64,000 nucleotides of DNA from Hyalella azteca (taxonomy: Eukaryota; Arthropoda; Malacostraca; Amphipoda; Hyalellidae), in contig NW_025944691.1 of the NCBI RefSeq assembly GCF_000764305.2, positions 248,001 to 312,000 of the forward strand, given 5' to 3'. Below are positions 1 to 10,381 of the stretch, one piece after another. The notes under the pieces were generated by a model, which saw only the letters and a list, made by a program, of their open reading frames with translations, had not been told where the DNA came from and did not search any database. Each line of letters begins with the position of its first letter. Position 1 is the stretch's first letter. A program made the position numbers and the translations under genes.

Positions 1-1695
1 CGTTGCTATTGCGGTTGCCTTGCCCAACTTCATTGATACCACCCCGCGATCGCTGGACTACGACACAGAAGAGCGGATGCCAGGTTTCGAGTATCCCGAA
101 GATCTTTCGTTTGAGCCAGCGTACGAACAGGAGCTTGGAAGACTTCTAGGATTCTTCGCATATCTTAAGGTTAGTATTACTTTATAGATCAGTAGTATAC
201 CGGTCGGTATACCTTATGGATAGAGTAGTACTTCCATCGGCTTGAAGCACTTTCGTATGAATAGTGATCTACAGGACCAATGCTCTAGGTCTTACATGAA
301 TGATGTTCAATTGCTCAAGGCTTTATTATCAATATCAATCAATTATATTATTGAACGAATCTTTTTTTATGGAGTTTGCAAATGACTTTTGAATCAGATG
401 CTTATATTATATAGATAAGGCGATCTGGTCGAATTGAATGGGTTTAGAGGTAACACATATTAACATTTTTCATCTCGAGCAATTATGTAGTTAGATGTCT
501 TCGTCGATTTCTGAGTTCTGTAATAAAACTATAGATAGCCGGGCTATTTTTACGTACAAACATGGAATATATACTTATATGTCAGTAGTTCATCAGCCTA
601 TGATAAATAAACAGGATAAATATAGAGAACGGATTGAAAAAATCAATCAACGATGCAATTAAACAATCTATAAAATTCAAAACAGTCAAAAGTGCGTTTT
701 TCAGAAGACCTGTCGAATTTTGTCTTCGAAATGTAATGCATGCTTGAGCATCCAACAGAAATCGGCCACCAAGCAAGAGTGCTTTTGGTTCTTCAAATTT
801 TAAGCTAATTTTAATTTTAATTTTTTTTAATTTTAAGCTTTTAATAATTTTAATTTTTTAATTCATCGGCTGCAGTTGCCGATGGTGGAGTGTCAAGAGA
901 GGATAGTCTGTGAAATGGCGGCCGAGCCTGAGACCTATTCTCCTCTCTCTGTGCTTGTACTGAAGGAACTCAGGTTAGTAGCGATTTGAACATGAAAAAT
1001 TTCGTGTATTATGCAAGAAATCTTTAACAGCTTTTATCCAGGATGATATCCAATTTCTGATCACAATCTTAAATCATCTCATGCAATTGAAAATGAATAA
1101 TTATATGATTATTATATTAATTTCTTACGTGTCTGTAAATTTAATTGTAGTCTGTATAGGCTGCAATATACCAGCTTGATAATTCTAGCAATAACGCCCA
1201 TTGGAGAGCCCGGCAGTTATTTCAATCGTAATTTGACCATTAAATTTTACTAAAGATTCATTCATCGGTTAGGTTACGTTAGGTTAGGGTTTTTTGGCTA
1301 GGTAAAACTAATGTAAGATTGCTTTAAACACTAATGATACACACAGGAAAAGGCCACAATTGGGGGATTGCTGTGTGTAGTAGGAAATGTGTGGCAGGAA
1401 GAAGAAGAGAAAAAAAGAAAAAAATGAAAAAAAGCATAGCGGCTGATCTGGTTAAATCAAGTTACTCTAAAGCATTTCATGTGCCCGCAGACAAACCCAC
1501 GGCCTCGTCAAACCGTCGCACGAGTCGTTGATGTGGAGGTACGTAGCGGCCACTGCCCGCGGTCACGTCTACGGCACCGAGACTTGCGTCAAACATTACG
1601 GGAAATGCGAGATGTCCGCGCGGCAACGCCTCAACATGGTTGTCTTGAAATTGTACCAGTATTACGCTGCTATGCTTAAAATTAAGTTACTTTGA
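1..1695 (+). CDS. DM4_12-like secreted protein, gene A (5' partial)
   Basis: Three visible exons: 1-169 (5' part beyond the window), 876-973 and 1491-1695 (TGA at 1693-1695). Introns are GT-AG (donors gttagt at 170 and 974; acceptors cag ending 875 and 1490), phases 0 and 2. Exon 1-169 reads ALPNFIDTTPRSL then FEYPEDLSFEPAYEQELGRL. The next exon has C-x5-C-E (CQERIVCE). The last has Y-x3-T-x-C-x4-G-x-C (VYGTETCVKHYGKC). The C-x5-C-E pair followed by a C-x3-Y/H-x2-C pair resembles the DM4/DM12 domain of secreted arthropod proteins of unknown function. Exons 98 and 205 nt match genes B and C exactly, and the missing part of the 185-nt exon would be 16 nt. The family call is by motif only; the gene structure is firm. 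No function is assigned. Confidence 0.78.
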
Positions 1696-2055
1696 ACGAC
1701 CTCTTTGACCTTGATATTTTTCAGCACTTCGCTGCTATGCTTAAAATTAAGTTACTCTGAACGACCTCTTTGACCTTGATATTTTTCAGCACTTCGCTGC
1801 TATGCTTAAAATTAAGTTACTTTGAACGACCGCTTTGACCTTGATATTTTTAGCACTTCGCTTCTATGTTCAAAATTAAGCTACTCTGAATAACCCATTT
1901 AACCCTTGAGAGTGCTCCAGCACTTCGCTTCTATGCTCAAATTAAGCTACTTTTTATAACCCCTTTAACCCTTAAAAGTGTTCCAGCACTTTGCATCTAA
2001 TGTACGTTCAAATCTAGGCTACTTTGAATGGCGTCTCTCACCCTTGTCAGACAGC
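1660..2055 (+). repeat. 65-bp minisatellite carrying the 3' end of gene A's last exon
   Basis: About six units, starting near 1661, 1724, 1789, 1853, 1921 and 1987. The first unit is the true end of the coding sequence (AAMLKIKLL then stop); later units repeat this tail with progressive decay. Each unit also ends in a pyrimidine-rich stretch closing with tttcag or tccag. The array lies in the presumed 3' UTR. Confidence 0.9.
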
Positions 2056-2149
2056 TTAATTTTAGAACGTTAAGACCGAAGCGAGCTTAAGTACAATTGT
2101 ATTGATGCAATCGGACAGAGGTCAAGCACTTTGATAGCGTTTTACAAGT

Positions 2150-2225
2150 GCTTAACGCTATCCCTTTACACGCTATCCCTTACACGCTATCCCTTTAAAC
2201 GCTATCCCTTTACAAGGGATATCGT
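2150..2225 (+). repeat. Short tandem repeat, 15-bp unit (acgctatccctttac)
   Basis: Roughly four imperfect copies of acgctatccctttac in intergenic DNA downstream of gene A's array. Confidence 0.75.
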
Positions 2226-2391
2226 TTTAGATATCCGTGAAGTGTTTTCGTGGATCCGATTACTTTTTTACAATGAAAGAATGAAAATTCGAAGCACGAA
2301 GAGCACATGGCTGTGAAAAACCCTTTTTTTATTTGTTATAAAATTCATCGTTAAAATTTTGAACTGTTTTGTGAATTGGCATTTTAGAACG

Positions 2392-2556
2392 TTTTTAGCG
2401 CATTTTCTCATTTATGGAAAAAATGCACTATTGTGCTCGCCATGTCCGTCCGTAAGTCTGTCTGTCCGTCCGTCTGTCCGTGACCTCAAGTTTTCGTCGA
2501 CGAGAAAATGCGCTCTCTGTCACTCACTGCAGTGAGTACTGAGTTATATTTTTTTA
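2392..2556 (+). mobile_element. Dispersed element family 1 (about 160 bp), copy a
   Basis: The element contains tagcgcattttctcattta, then a (CCGT/CTGT)n tract, then cgacgagaaaatgcgc and tcactcactgcagtgagtac, ending gagttatattttt. The two gcgcattttctc blocks are inverted relative to each other. Four more copies occur at 23126-23280, 32980-33195 (reverse), 43678-43842 and 53930-54075 (reverse). Small non-autonomous element; superfamily not assigned. Confidence 0.75.
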
Positions 2557-2559
2557 CTA

Positions 2560-5480
2560 TTATAGAATTTAGAACAATTTTTTTACTGTTACTAGGTTTA
2601 GCGTCGAATTATTTTGTCAATATTAAATCTATTATAATATATTAAACTGTACCATAGTCTATACCCACGAAATTATCGGAAGAACCTTTTCACATCCACC
2701 ACTTGTAGAGAACCAAGAATCGACCACTTGTTTGTGGTGGCTATTTTTTAGAGAGGAAAAGGTTATCAATTCAGGTGAAAATAACTACTTTGCCTAATTA
2801 CTGCTAGTTCTGCGCATTTGATAATGGCAGTTCTTTGTTTAGTCGCCACTGAAAAAATTGTTCAGCTTTTAGTTGAGTTCCATAGTTCCGAGAATGTATA
2901 CATAGTCAGTGATTATTACCTAAAGGACAAAAATGTTTCTACTTTGTCATGAACTTAAATTCGGAGAGTGCGTTTCAATTTAATGAATCAAATATGGTAA
3001 TAACGGCACCAAAAAAAATATGTTTTCAATTTTCCCGACAAATACTTGTTAATTTCAGTGTGGTGCAACAGGGGCTTATTTCATTGTATTTCGCATGCAA
3101 CAATCGATTTGTAAATAATGAATCAATTTACTTATGAACTCGAGCAAATCATCTAATTATTTTTTTCAGTTGATACGGTGCATTTTTTAATAAAAGTCCT
3201 GAATGCAGCACAAAACTTCTACTCGTAATACAATACTGGTTTGCTAATGCCAATTATAGTCAAATTCAATCAAGTTCAGGCTACAAACAGTACATTAAAC
3301 ATCGCTAAAACCTTTAAAGTGTATTAATCGTATGCATTTTTGGAAGAAATATCGACTTCCGTACTATAGATTACTGAGTCGTGTAAACGTTTTATTTGAA
3401 TATAGTTAATCTATTTATACTGTATCAATTCCCTCCCCTCATATATTCCAACCGATTCAAAAGGTCGATAATAGCTTCTTAACATATTATAAACAACGAA
3501 GTATGGAAAATCTTCAGATAATTTCGTCTCGAATCGATTGTTTCAATATAAGCGTTATTCCGAGGGAAAAATTTTTATTTCAAAAATTAAAAACTATCCC
3601 TAATTCCTCAAGAGTTGAAGATGAATAAATAAATATCTATGTCCCATAGAAGCGATCCCGCGGACCACGTCCTCTAAATACTCTATAAATATAATAAATA
3701 AATAATTTGTTCACAGCTATAAGTGTTGGTTTGTGAAAACGAAAGGAAAGTAATACAACTTTCAATCCTCCTACTCTTATTTATCTTAGTTCGCATTGCT
3801 GGTAACTACACAGTTATTTATCTCGACCTCATGAACAATAGACAAAATGGTTTACATATTATCTTTTTCATCATTGGAAAACATTTTCCTACGTAAAATA
3901 AATAACATATCTTTTTCTTCAATGTAAAAAATTTTCCTACGTATAGTTCAATTAATATGAAAGATAGATGAAGATTAATAGTTGACAACGAGCAGAATCA
4001 AAAGTCCTTTACCGAAACCGGAAAATTTTAAGAATGTTCTTTAGACTATACAAAATTTAATAAACACACGATCATGTTTGCCAAAAATATTAGTTAGTTC
4101 TGAGAAGATTGTCATTTATTAATATTGCTATGTAGGTTAGATTACTCATATTTCAGAGCCCAAATTAACAAATTAGCGGCCTAGCAATGAAGTGCATAAC
4201 CAACTGCACATCTGCCGCTCAAAAGTTTGAAAAAAGTATTTTAAGCTAGGAAATGTAATTTTCATTTAAATATAACAAGGATGATTCAAGGATGAATAAC
4301 AATTATTCAATCATTTATAAAAGTCTGTACATTAATGGTGTATACCGCAGCCTATATCAACATAACGTATCAAGGAAATGAATTTGACGCAAGCTGCCTT
4401 ATTTAACCTTATTGGGCATCATAAACCAATAAATAGTATTGAATGTGCGAGAAAAATTGGGCTTCATCCAGGATTCTCATGCATCACATTGTATAAACGA
4501 CAGCTTTCGGTATTCCTTTGTTACATTCATCAATAAACCAATAATACATTTAATCGCTTTTAAGGAACGGTTACATTTTGTCTGATTAATACATTTAATC
4601 TGATCCAAAAACGACATTGCACTGAAAGCGATGACCCATTACTTGAATACGATGTATGCAGCTTGACTCGATCAGAGTGTTCATACACTAACCATGACTA
4701 AAGTATGCAGAATAACTTAGTGTGTACGGAATCGCTTCAGTTTAATCAAATTTAAGGCATGATTTTTCTCTATAACGAAGCATTTGGATTCTAAATCACA
4801 ACAATTGTAGCATTCGTCAACAAATGTTAAATTATTATTTTGTTGATTTTATTATTTTTTTGTGATGTTAATGCCTTCATCATAATTTCCATTGCAGCAA
4901 AATAAAACATTGCTTTGTCTTGAAATATTTCATAAAATGAAAGGTGATTTCAGCAGCATTCAGTTTAAAGCTGAATTCGCAGGTCTGCAAATTCGGCCTT
5001 AGGAAATAACGATGAGTTCTGCAGAACATTTGAACGTTAATTTATTTTGATAGAAACCATTAATTTTTAATTAATTGTTTAAAAAAAACTGTTCAAAATA
5101 TATTTCCAGAACTTAGGCACTCCCTAAACATTGGCGCCATTGTTTCTGAGCAACATATAGCCTATTTCGAAAAACAATAATTAAATAAAGAATTATATAC
5201 ATGAATTAACAACTTCTCATCTCCGTAAACTTATTCACTATAAAAAATTGCACGTGATTGGGGCGTAGGATATTTTCGAGACTGATGACACTGATGCATC
5301 AGTCAATCAGCTATTTTATTGTTCATCTAAAGAATAGATCTATTCATCTAGCAACTCGTCAATTCTAATAGATGCATTAGTGAGAAAACAATTCTACGTT
5401 ATCAGTTAACAATTAAAACATTTTTTACTCGAACTTTCACAAAAAAGTTTTACATGGAAACAGTTCCATCTTATACAATG
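2560..5480. other. Intergenic DNA between convergent genes A and B
   Basis: AT-rich. Only short scattered open frames with no recognisable domain. No gene seen. Confidence 0.6.
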
Positions 5481-5484
5481 CCCA

Positions 5485-6945
5485 GGATACAATAAGCTCT
5501 GAAAGATACAATATAAAAACTATATTTCAAAGTAATTTAACGTTTAGCATATTAGATATGCTAAACGTTAAATTACTTTGAAAATAGTTATTAGATATGT
5601 ACTGCCACACTTTCAAAACAGGCATGTTGCGGATACATTAAGCTCTGAAAGATACAATATAAAACAATTTTTCAAAGTAATTTAACGTTCAGCATATTAG
5701 ATATGTACTGCCACACTTTCAAAAAAGGCATGTTGATGAAGTGCCGCGCGGGCATCTCGCATTCCCCGTAATATACAATATAAAAACTATATTTCAAAGT
5801 AATTTAACGTTTAGCATATTAGATATGTACTGCCACACTTTCAAGACAGGCATGTTGATGAAGTGCCATCTCGCATTCCCCGTAATATACAATATAAAAA
5901 CTAGATTTCAAAGTAATTTAACGTTCAGCATATTAGATATGTACTGCCACACTTTCAAGACAGGCATGTTGATGAAGTGCCATCTCGCATTCTCAGTAAT
6001 ATACAATATAAAAACTATATTTCAAAGTAATTTAACGTTTAGCATGTTAGATATGTACTGCCACACTTTCAAGAGAGGCATGTTGTGGATACAATAAGCT
6101 CTGAAAGATACAATATAAAGCTATATTTCAAAGTAATTTAACGTTTAGCATGTTAGATATGTACTGCCACACTTTCAAACAGGCATGTTGTGGATACAAA
6201 AAGCTCTGAAAGATACAATATAAAGCTATATTTCAAAGTAATTTAACGTTTAGCATATTAGATATGTACTGCCACACTTTCAAAACAGGCATTTTGATAA
6301 AGTGTCGCGCGGGCATCTCGCATTCCCCGTAATATACAATATAAAACTATTTTTAAAGTAATTTAACGTTTAGCATGTTAGATATGTACTGCCACACTTT
6401 CAAAACAGGCATGTTGATAAAGTGTCGCGCGGGCATCTCGCATTCCCCGTAATATACAACATAAAAACTATATTTCAAAGTAATTTAACGTTTAGCATAT
6501 TAGATATGTACTGCCACACTTTCAAGACAGGCATGTTGATAAAGTGTCGCGCAGGCATCTCGCATTCTCCGTAATATTCAATATAAAAACTATTTTTAAA
6601 GTAATTTAACGTTCAGCATATTAGATATGTACTGCCACACTTTCAAGACAGGCATGTTGATGAAGTGCCATCTCGCATTCCCCGTAATATTCAATATAAA
6701 AACTATATTTCAAAGTAATTTAACGTTTAGCATATTAGATATGTACTGCCACACTTTCAAGACAGGCATGTTGATAAAGTGCCGCGCGGGCATCTCGCAT
6801 TCCCCGTAATATACAATATAAAAACTATATTTCAAAGTAATTTAACGTTCAACATATTAGATATGTACTGCCACACTTTCAAAACAGGCATGTTGATAAA
6901 GTGTCGCGCGGGCATCTCGCATTCCCCGTAATATTCAACGCAGGC
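5485..6945 (-). repeat. Minisatellite (102-121 bp units) carrying the 3' end of gene B's last exon
   Basis: About twelve units can be counted from the recurring tgccacactttca block (near 5602, 5710, 5831, 5946, 6059, 6167, 6269, 6390, 6509, 6631, 6748, 6867). On the minus strand a full unit encodes the gene B tail from YYGECEMPARHFIN through MPVLKVWQYISN to the stop codon, plus about 20 nt of 3' flank. Two subtypes alternate: one with the coding block ending in cgcattccccgtaat, one with ggatacaataagctctgaaag in its place. The unit at the 6830-6945 end is the true terminal exon. Confidence 0.92.
5528..5580. repeat. Perfect palindrome at the distal end of the gene B array
   Basis: 25-nt arms (5528-5552 and 5556-5580) separated by 3 nt. 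Each arm is the caaagtaatttaacgttta core of the array unit, so one unit is joined to an inverted partial unit. Confidence 0.9.
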
Positions 6946-9900
6946 CTCGGCGCCGTAAGCATACCCCGTAGCTGACGCGGCCATGAACCGCCACAGCAGC
7001 GACTCGTGCGACGGCTTTACGGGGCCGTGCGTTTGTCTGCGCGGAAATGAGATGATTAAGAAAAACTCTTTTGAATAGTTTATGATATTAATTTAGAGGA
7101 AAAGATTTGAGATACAACAAAGATTTTTTGATATAAATTTAGAGAAAAAGATCCGTGATACAACAAAGATTATATGATTAGAATTTAGAGAAAGAGATTC
7201 TTGAGACAACATAGATTATATGATATGAATCTATGGACAAAGATTTTAGATATATCAAAGATTATATGATATGAATTTAGAGAAAAAGATTCGTGATGCA
7301 ACAAAGATTTTTTGATATAAATTTAGAGAAAAAGATTCGTGATACAACAAAGATTATATGATATGAATTTAGAGAAAAAGATTCGTGATACAACAAAGAT
7401 TATAATTATGATATAAATTTAGAGAAAAAGATTCGTGATACAACAAAGATTATAATTATGATATAAATTTAGAGAAACAGATTCGTGATGCAACAAATAT
7501 TATATGTATGAATTTAAGGACAAAGATTTGAGATTTGAGAAAGATTATATGATATGAATTTAAAGAAAGAGACTTGAGATATAACAAAAATTATATGATA
7601 TGAATTTAGAGAAAAATATTCGTGATATAGCAAATATTAAATATCTATGGTAATAATTCCTAATGTTGCAAGGTTAATGCATTTTTACCCGTCCTCAACA
7701 CCGGCTACTTTTGAGGCTTAGACAAATTAGGCCTAAAAAATTTTTCTCTTGCCTCACGATTTAGTAATGTGATCTAAAATTGTCTCTGATAACTGGATCA
7801 AAAATGAAAGAAATTCTAATATAAAATATGTGATTTTTACTTCTAAACTATGAATGATTGAATGAATATATGAATATATGTATACATGAATATATGAATA
7901 TATGCATATATAAATATAATAATATATATTTATATATGCAATAAAATGAGTAAAGGTCCTCAGGATACTCAAAGCCCGGCAGGCGTTCTTCTGTGTCGTA
8001 TTCCTCCAGCGACCGCGGACATATAAATATATGAATATGAATGAATATATGAATATATGAATATATGAATATATGAATATATGAATATATGAATATATGA
8101 ATAAATGCATATATCAATATATGAATATGAATGAATATATACCTTAGTTCCTTCAAGAGAAGAGTTGAGAGAGGAGAGAAGGCGTCAGGCTCGGCCGCAA
8201 CCTCGCACACCAGCCTCTCCTGACACACCACCATCGGCACCTGAAATGGAATGAGTAAATTTCGGTGTGGGAACCAAAGCCATCGTGATACAGAATAGTT
8301 TTTTGAGATCATTGTTTTAGATTTGTTGTTGAGTGCGCGTCTCGATGATAAAACTGTTAATTTAGTGGTAAAACTGCTACTTAAAAACATGGTAAAACTG
8401 TTACTTTTTCGACTTCAAAAACTGTTACTTTACTACTAATACTTATACTAATAAAAGCTGCTACTTTACTTGTTTTGATAACCCTCTAATCGCATGGTAA
8501 TCATTTTAATGTATTGCTGGGCTAATAAACTCGAGCCCTGCAATGTATTAAATGTAGTATAATTATATAGGAAAATTCGCCGTCCTTGTCGGCCACTTCA
8601 ACTGAAACTGAGCATTGGTATGCCACAAAACTGTTCAAACCTCTTCCAATTAATTACAAGACTAATAGTCAGCAAATTATGAACAATTGAAAGGTGACTC
8701 GCTGTGGGATATAAGATTTAAATCAGAAGAAAATTAAAAAACCTATCGAAAACGATTACCATGACGAAACCGAGCTATTGCGATGACTGAATACAAATTA
8801 AATTAAATTATAAATAAATTAAGAAAAAAAAGCCAAGCTATTGCGATGACTGTATACAAACTTTAAGGTAAGTGAAGTAAACTTGTAGCCTCCCGAGTTC
8901 CTGTTCATAGGAAGGCTCAAAGTAAAGGTCCTCAGGATACTCGAAGCCCGGCAGGCGTTCTTCTGAGTCGTATTCGTCCAGCGACCGCGGGGTGGTGTCC
9001 ACTAGGGTGGGCAGGGCCAGGGAAATGGGCATGTTCAACAGGAAACCTGCCCAATGTTGAAGTGTGTGAATTGCTTGGAAAATTTCAGATGAATTCATAT
9101 GAATTACAACTGCGGGTGAATTATTGCTGAAATAATTCTAGCTGGCAAATTTCAGATGAATTCATATGAATTACTAATCGCGGATGAATTGCTGAAATAA
9201 TTCTAGCTGGCAAATTTCAGATGAATTCATGAATTCATATGAATTACAACTGCGGATGAATTGCTGAAATAGTTCTAGCTGGCAAATTCAGATGAATTCA
9301 TATGAATTACAACTGCGAGTGAATTACTATGAAATAATTCTAGATCAAACTGTGATAAAATTTACATAAAAATATGAAGATTACTTGGATATCTTTTCAA
9401 TTATGATTTTACACAATTTTTTCACCTGTGGAAATTATACTTTAAAACAAATAAAACTTTAATTTTGACGAATTACGGTTGGGTTAAATGTACGTCTATT
9501 AAAACTTTCATATTTGGGCCCCTAGTATTAAGAAGGCATTACTAGTCTAGTGTGATGAAGGCATTACTCAACCAGTGTGATGTAGGCGTTCCTCACCTAG
9601 TGTGATGTAGGCGTTACTCACCTAGTGTGATGAAGGCGTTACTCACCTAGTGTGATGAAGGCATTACTCACCTAGTGCGATGAAGGCACGTTACTCACCT
9701 AGTGTGATGGAGGCGGTACACACCTAGTGTGATGAAGGCGTTACTCACCTAGTGTGATGGAGGCGGTACACACCTAGTGTGATTAAGGCGTTACTCACCT
9801 AGTGTGATGAATGCATTACTCACCTATTGTGATGAAGGTATTACTCACCTAGTGTGATGAAGGCGTTACTCACCTAGTGTGATGAGGACGTTACTCACCT

Positions 9901-10381
9901 AGTGTGATGATGGCATTACTCACCTAGTGTGATGAAGGCGTTACTCGTCTAGTGTGATGAAGGCGTTACTCGTCTAGTGTGATGAAGGCGTTACTCGTCT
10001 AGTGTGATGAAGGCGTTACTCGTCTAGTGTGATGAAGGCATTACTCACCTAGTGTGATGAAGACGTTACTTACCTAGTGCGATGAAGGCGTTACTCACCT
10101 AGTGTTATGAAGGCATTACTCGCCTAGTGTGATGATGGCATTACTCACCCAGTGTGATGAAGGCGTTACTTACCTAGTGTGATAAAGGTGTTACTCACCT
10201 AGTGTGATGAAGGCCTTACTCACCTAGTGTGATGAAGGCGTTACTCACCTAGTGTGATGGGAGAGTCGGGGTTGATAAAGAAGTAACGTTTTGACCGATG
10301 ATGAACAGCATTTTCACCTCCAGACTGCGCTGAAGATAACACAGTCAACGAAAACAAAACTGCACTCCAACTCCAAATCAT
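6832..10381 (-). CDS. DM4_12-like secreted protein, gene B (complete, 4 exons)
   Basis: Exons on the minus strand: 10381-10249, 9046-8862, 8240-8143, 7036-6832 (133, 185, 98, 205 nt; phases 1, 0, 2), giving 206 aa. ATG at 10381-10379 opens a hydrophobic signal peptide (MIWSWSAVLFSLTVLSS), followed by a basic RSKR furin-type site and YFFINPDSPITLG. Exon 2 encodes GFLLNMPISLALPTLVDTT and FEYPEDLYFEPSYEQEL. Exon 3 has C-x5-C-E (CQERLVCE). Exon 4 has AEACVEYYGEC and ends MLNVKLL-stop. The order signal peptide, dibasic site, C-x5-C-E and terminal C-x3-Y-x2-C pair fits the DM4/DM12 family, whose members are predicted secreted and of unknown role. Donors are gtgagt, gtttgt and gtatat; all acceptors end in cag. 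Exon 1's donor and exon 4's end are embedded in tandem arrays. Confidence 0.85.
7060..7645 (-). repeat. Tandem array, about 45-bp unit, in gene B intron 3
   Basis: About twelve imperfect units of gatatgaatttagagaaaaa plus gattcgtgatacaacaaaga. The array begins about 25 nt upstream (transcript sense) of the exon 4 acceptor at 7037-7039. Confidence 0.85.
7850..8140 (-). repeat. (ATATATGA)n-type array interrupted by an exon fragment
   Basis: Octamer-like repeats at 7855-7935 and 8022-8140 in intron 3 of gene B, directly following the exon 3 donor at 8142. They flank the exon-2-derived fragment at 7950-8020. Confidence 0.85.
7950..8020 (-). pseudogene. Orphan fragment of a DM4_12-like exon 2 inside gene B intron 3
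   Basis: The minus strand encodes PRSLEEYDTEERLPGFEYPE then DLYS, matching gene B exon 2 (PRSLDEYDSEERLPGFEYPE) except at two residues, with no splice sites of its own. It sits downstream of exon 3, out of normal exon order, and is embedded in the octamer array. The minus-strand frame is open from exon 3 through the array into this fragment. Confidence 0.85.
9090..9350 (-). repeat. About 65-bp repeats in gene B intron 1, near the exon 2 acceptor
   Basis: Four units containing caaatttcagatgaattcat, gaattacaactgcggatgaa and ttgctgaaataattctagct. The array starts about 45 nt upstream of the acceptor at 9047-9049. Units do not include the acceptor itself. Confidence 0.85.
9530..10253 (-). repeat. 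25-bp minisatellite of gene B exon 1's 5' splice site
   Basis: About 28 units of 25 bp. On the minus strand each unit is a near copy of catcacactag|gtgagtaac, the last exon 1 bases plus donor (true boundary 10249|10248), followed by gccttcat. Most units keep the AG|GTGAG core; one subgroup has AG|ACGAG. The array fills the first 0.7 kb of intron 1. Confidence 0.93.

Noticed and set aside
1262..1292. TTAGG-like arthropod telomere repeat (ggttaggttacgttaggtta)
   Set aside because: Only about four imperfect units inside a gene A intron; could be chance or an interstitial remnant.
9530..10253. CRISPR-like regular repeats
   Set aside because: Units are contiguous with no unique spacers and the locus is eukaryotic; it is a splice-donor minisatellite.
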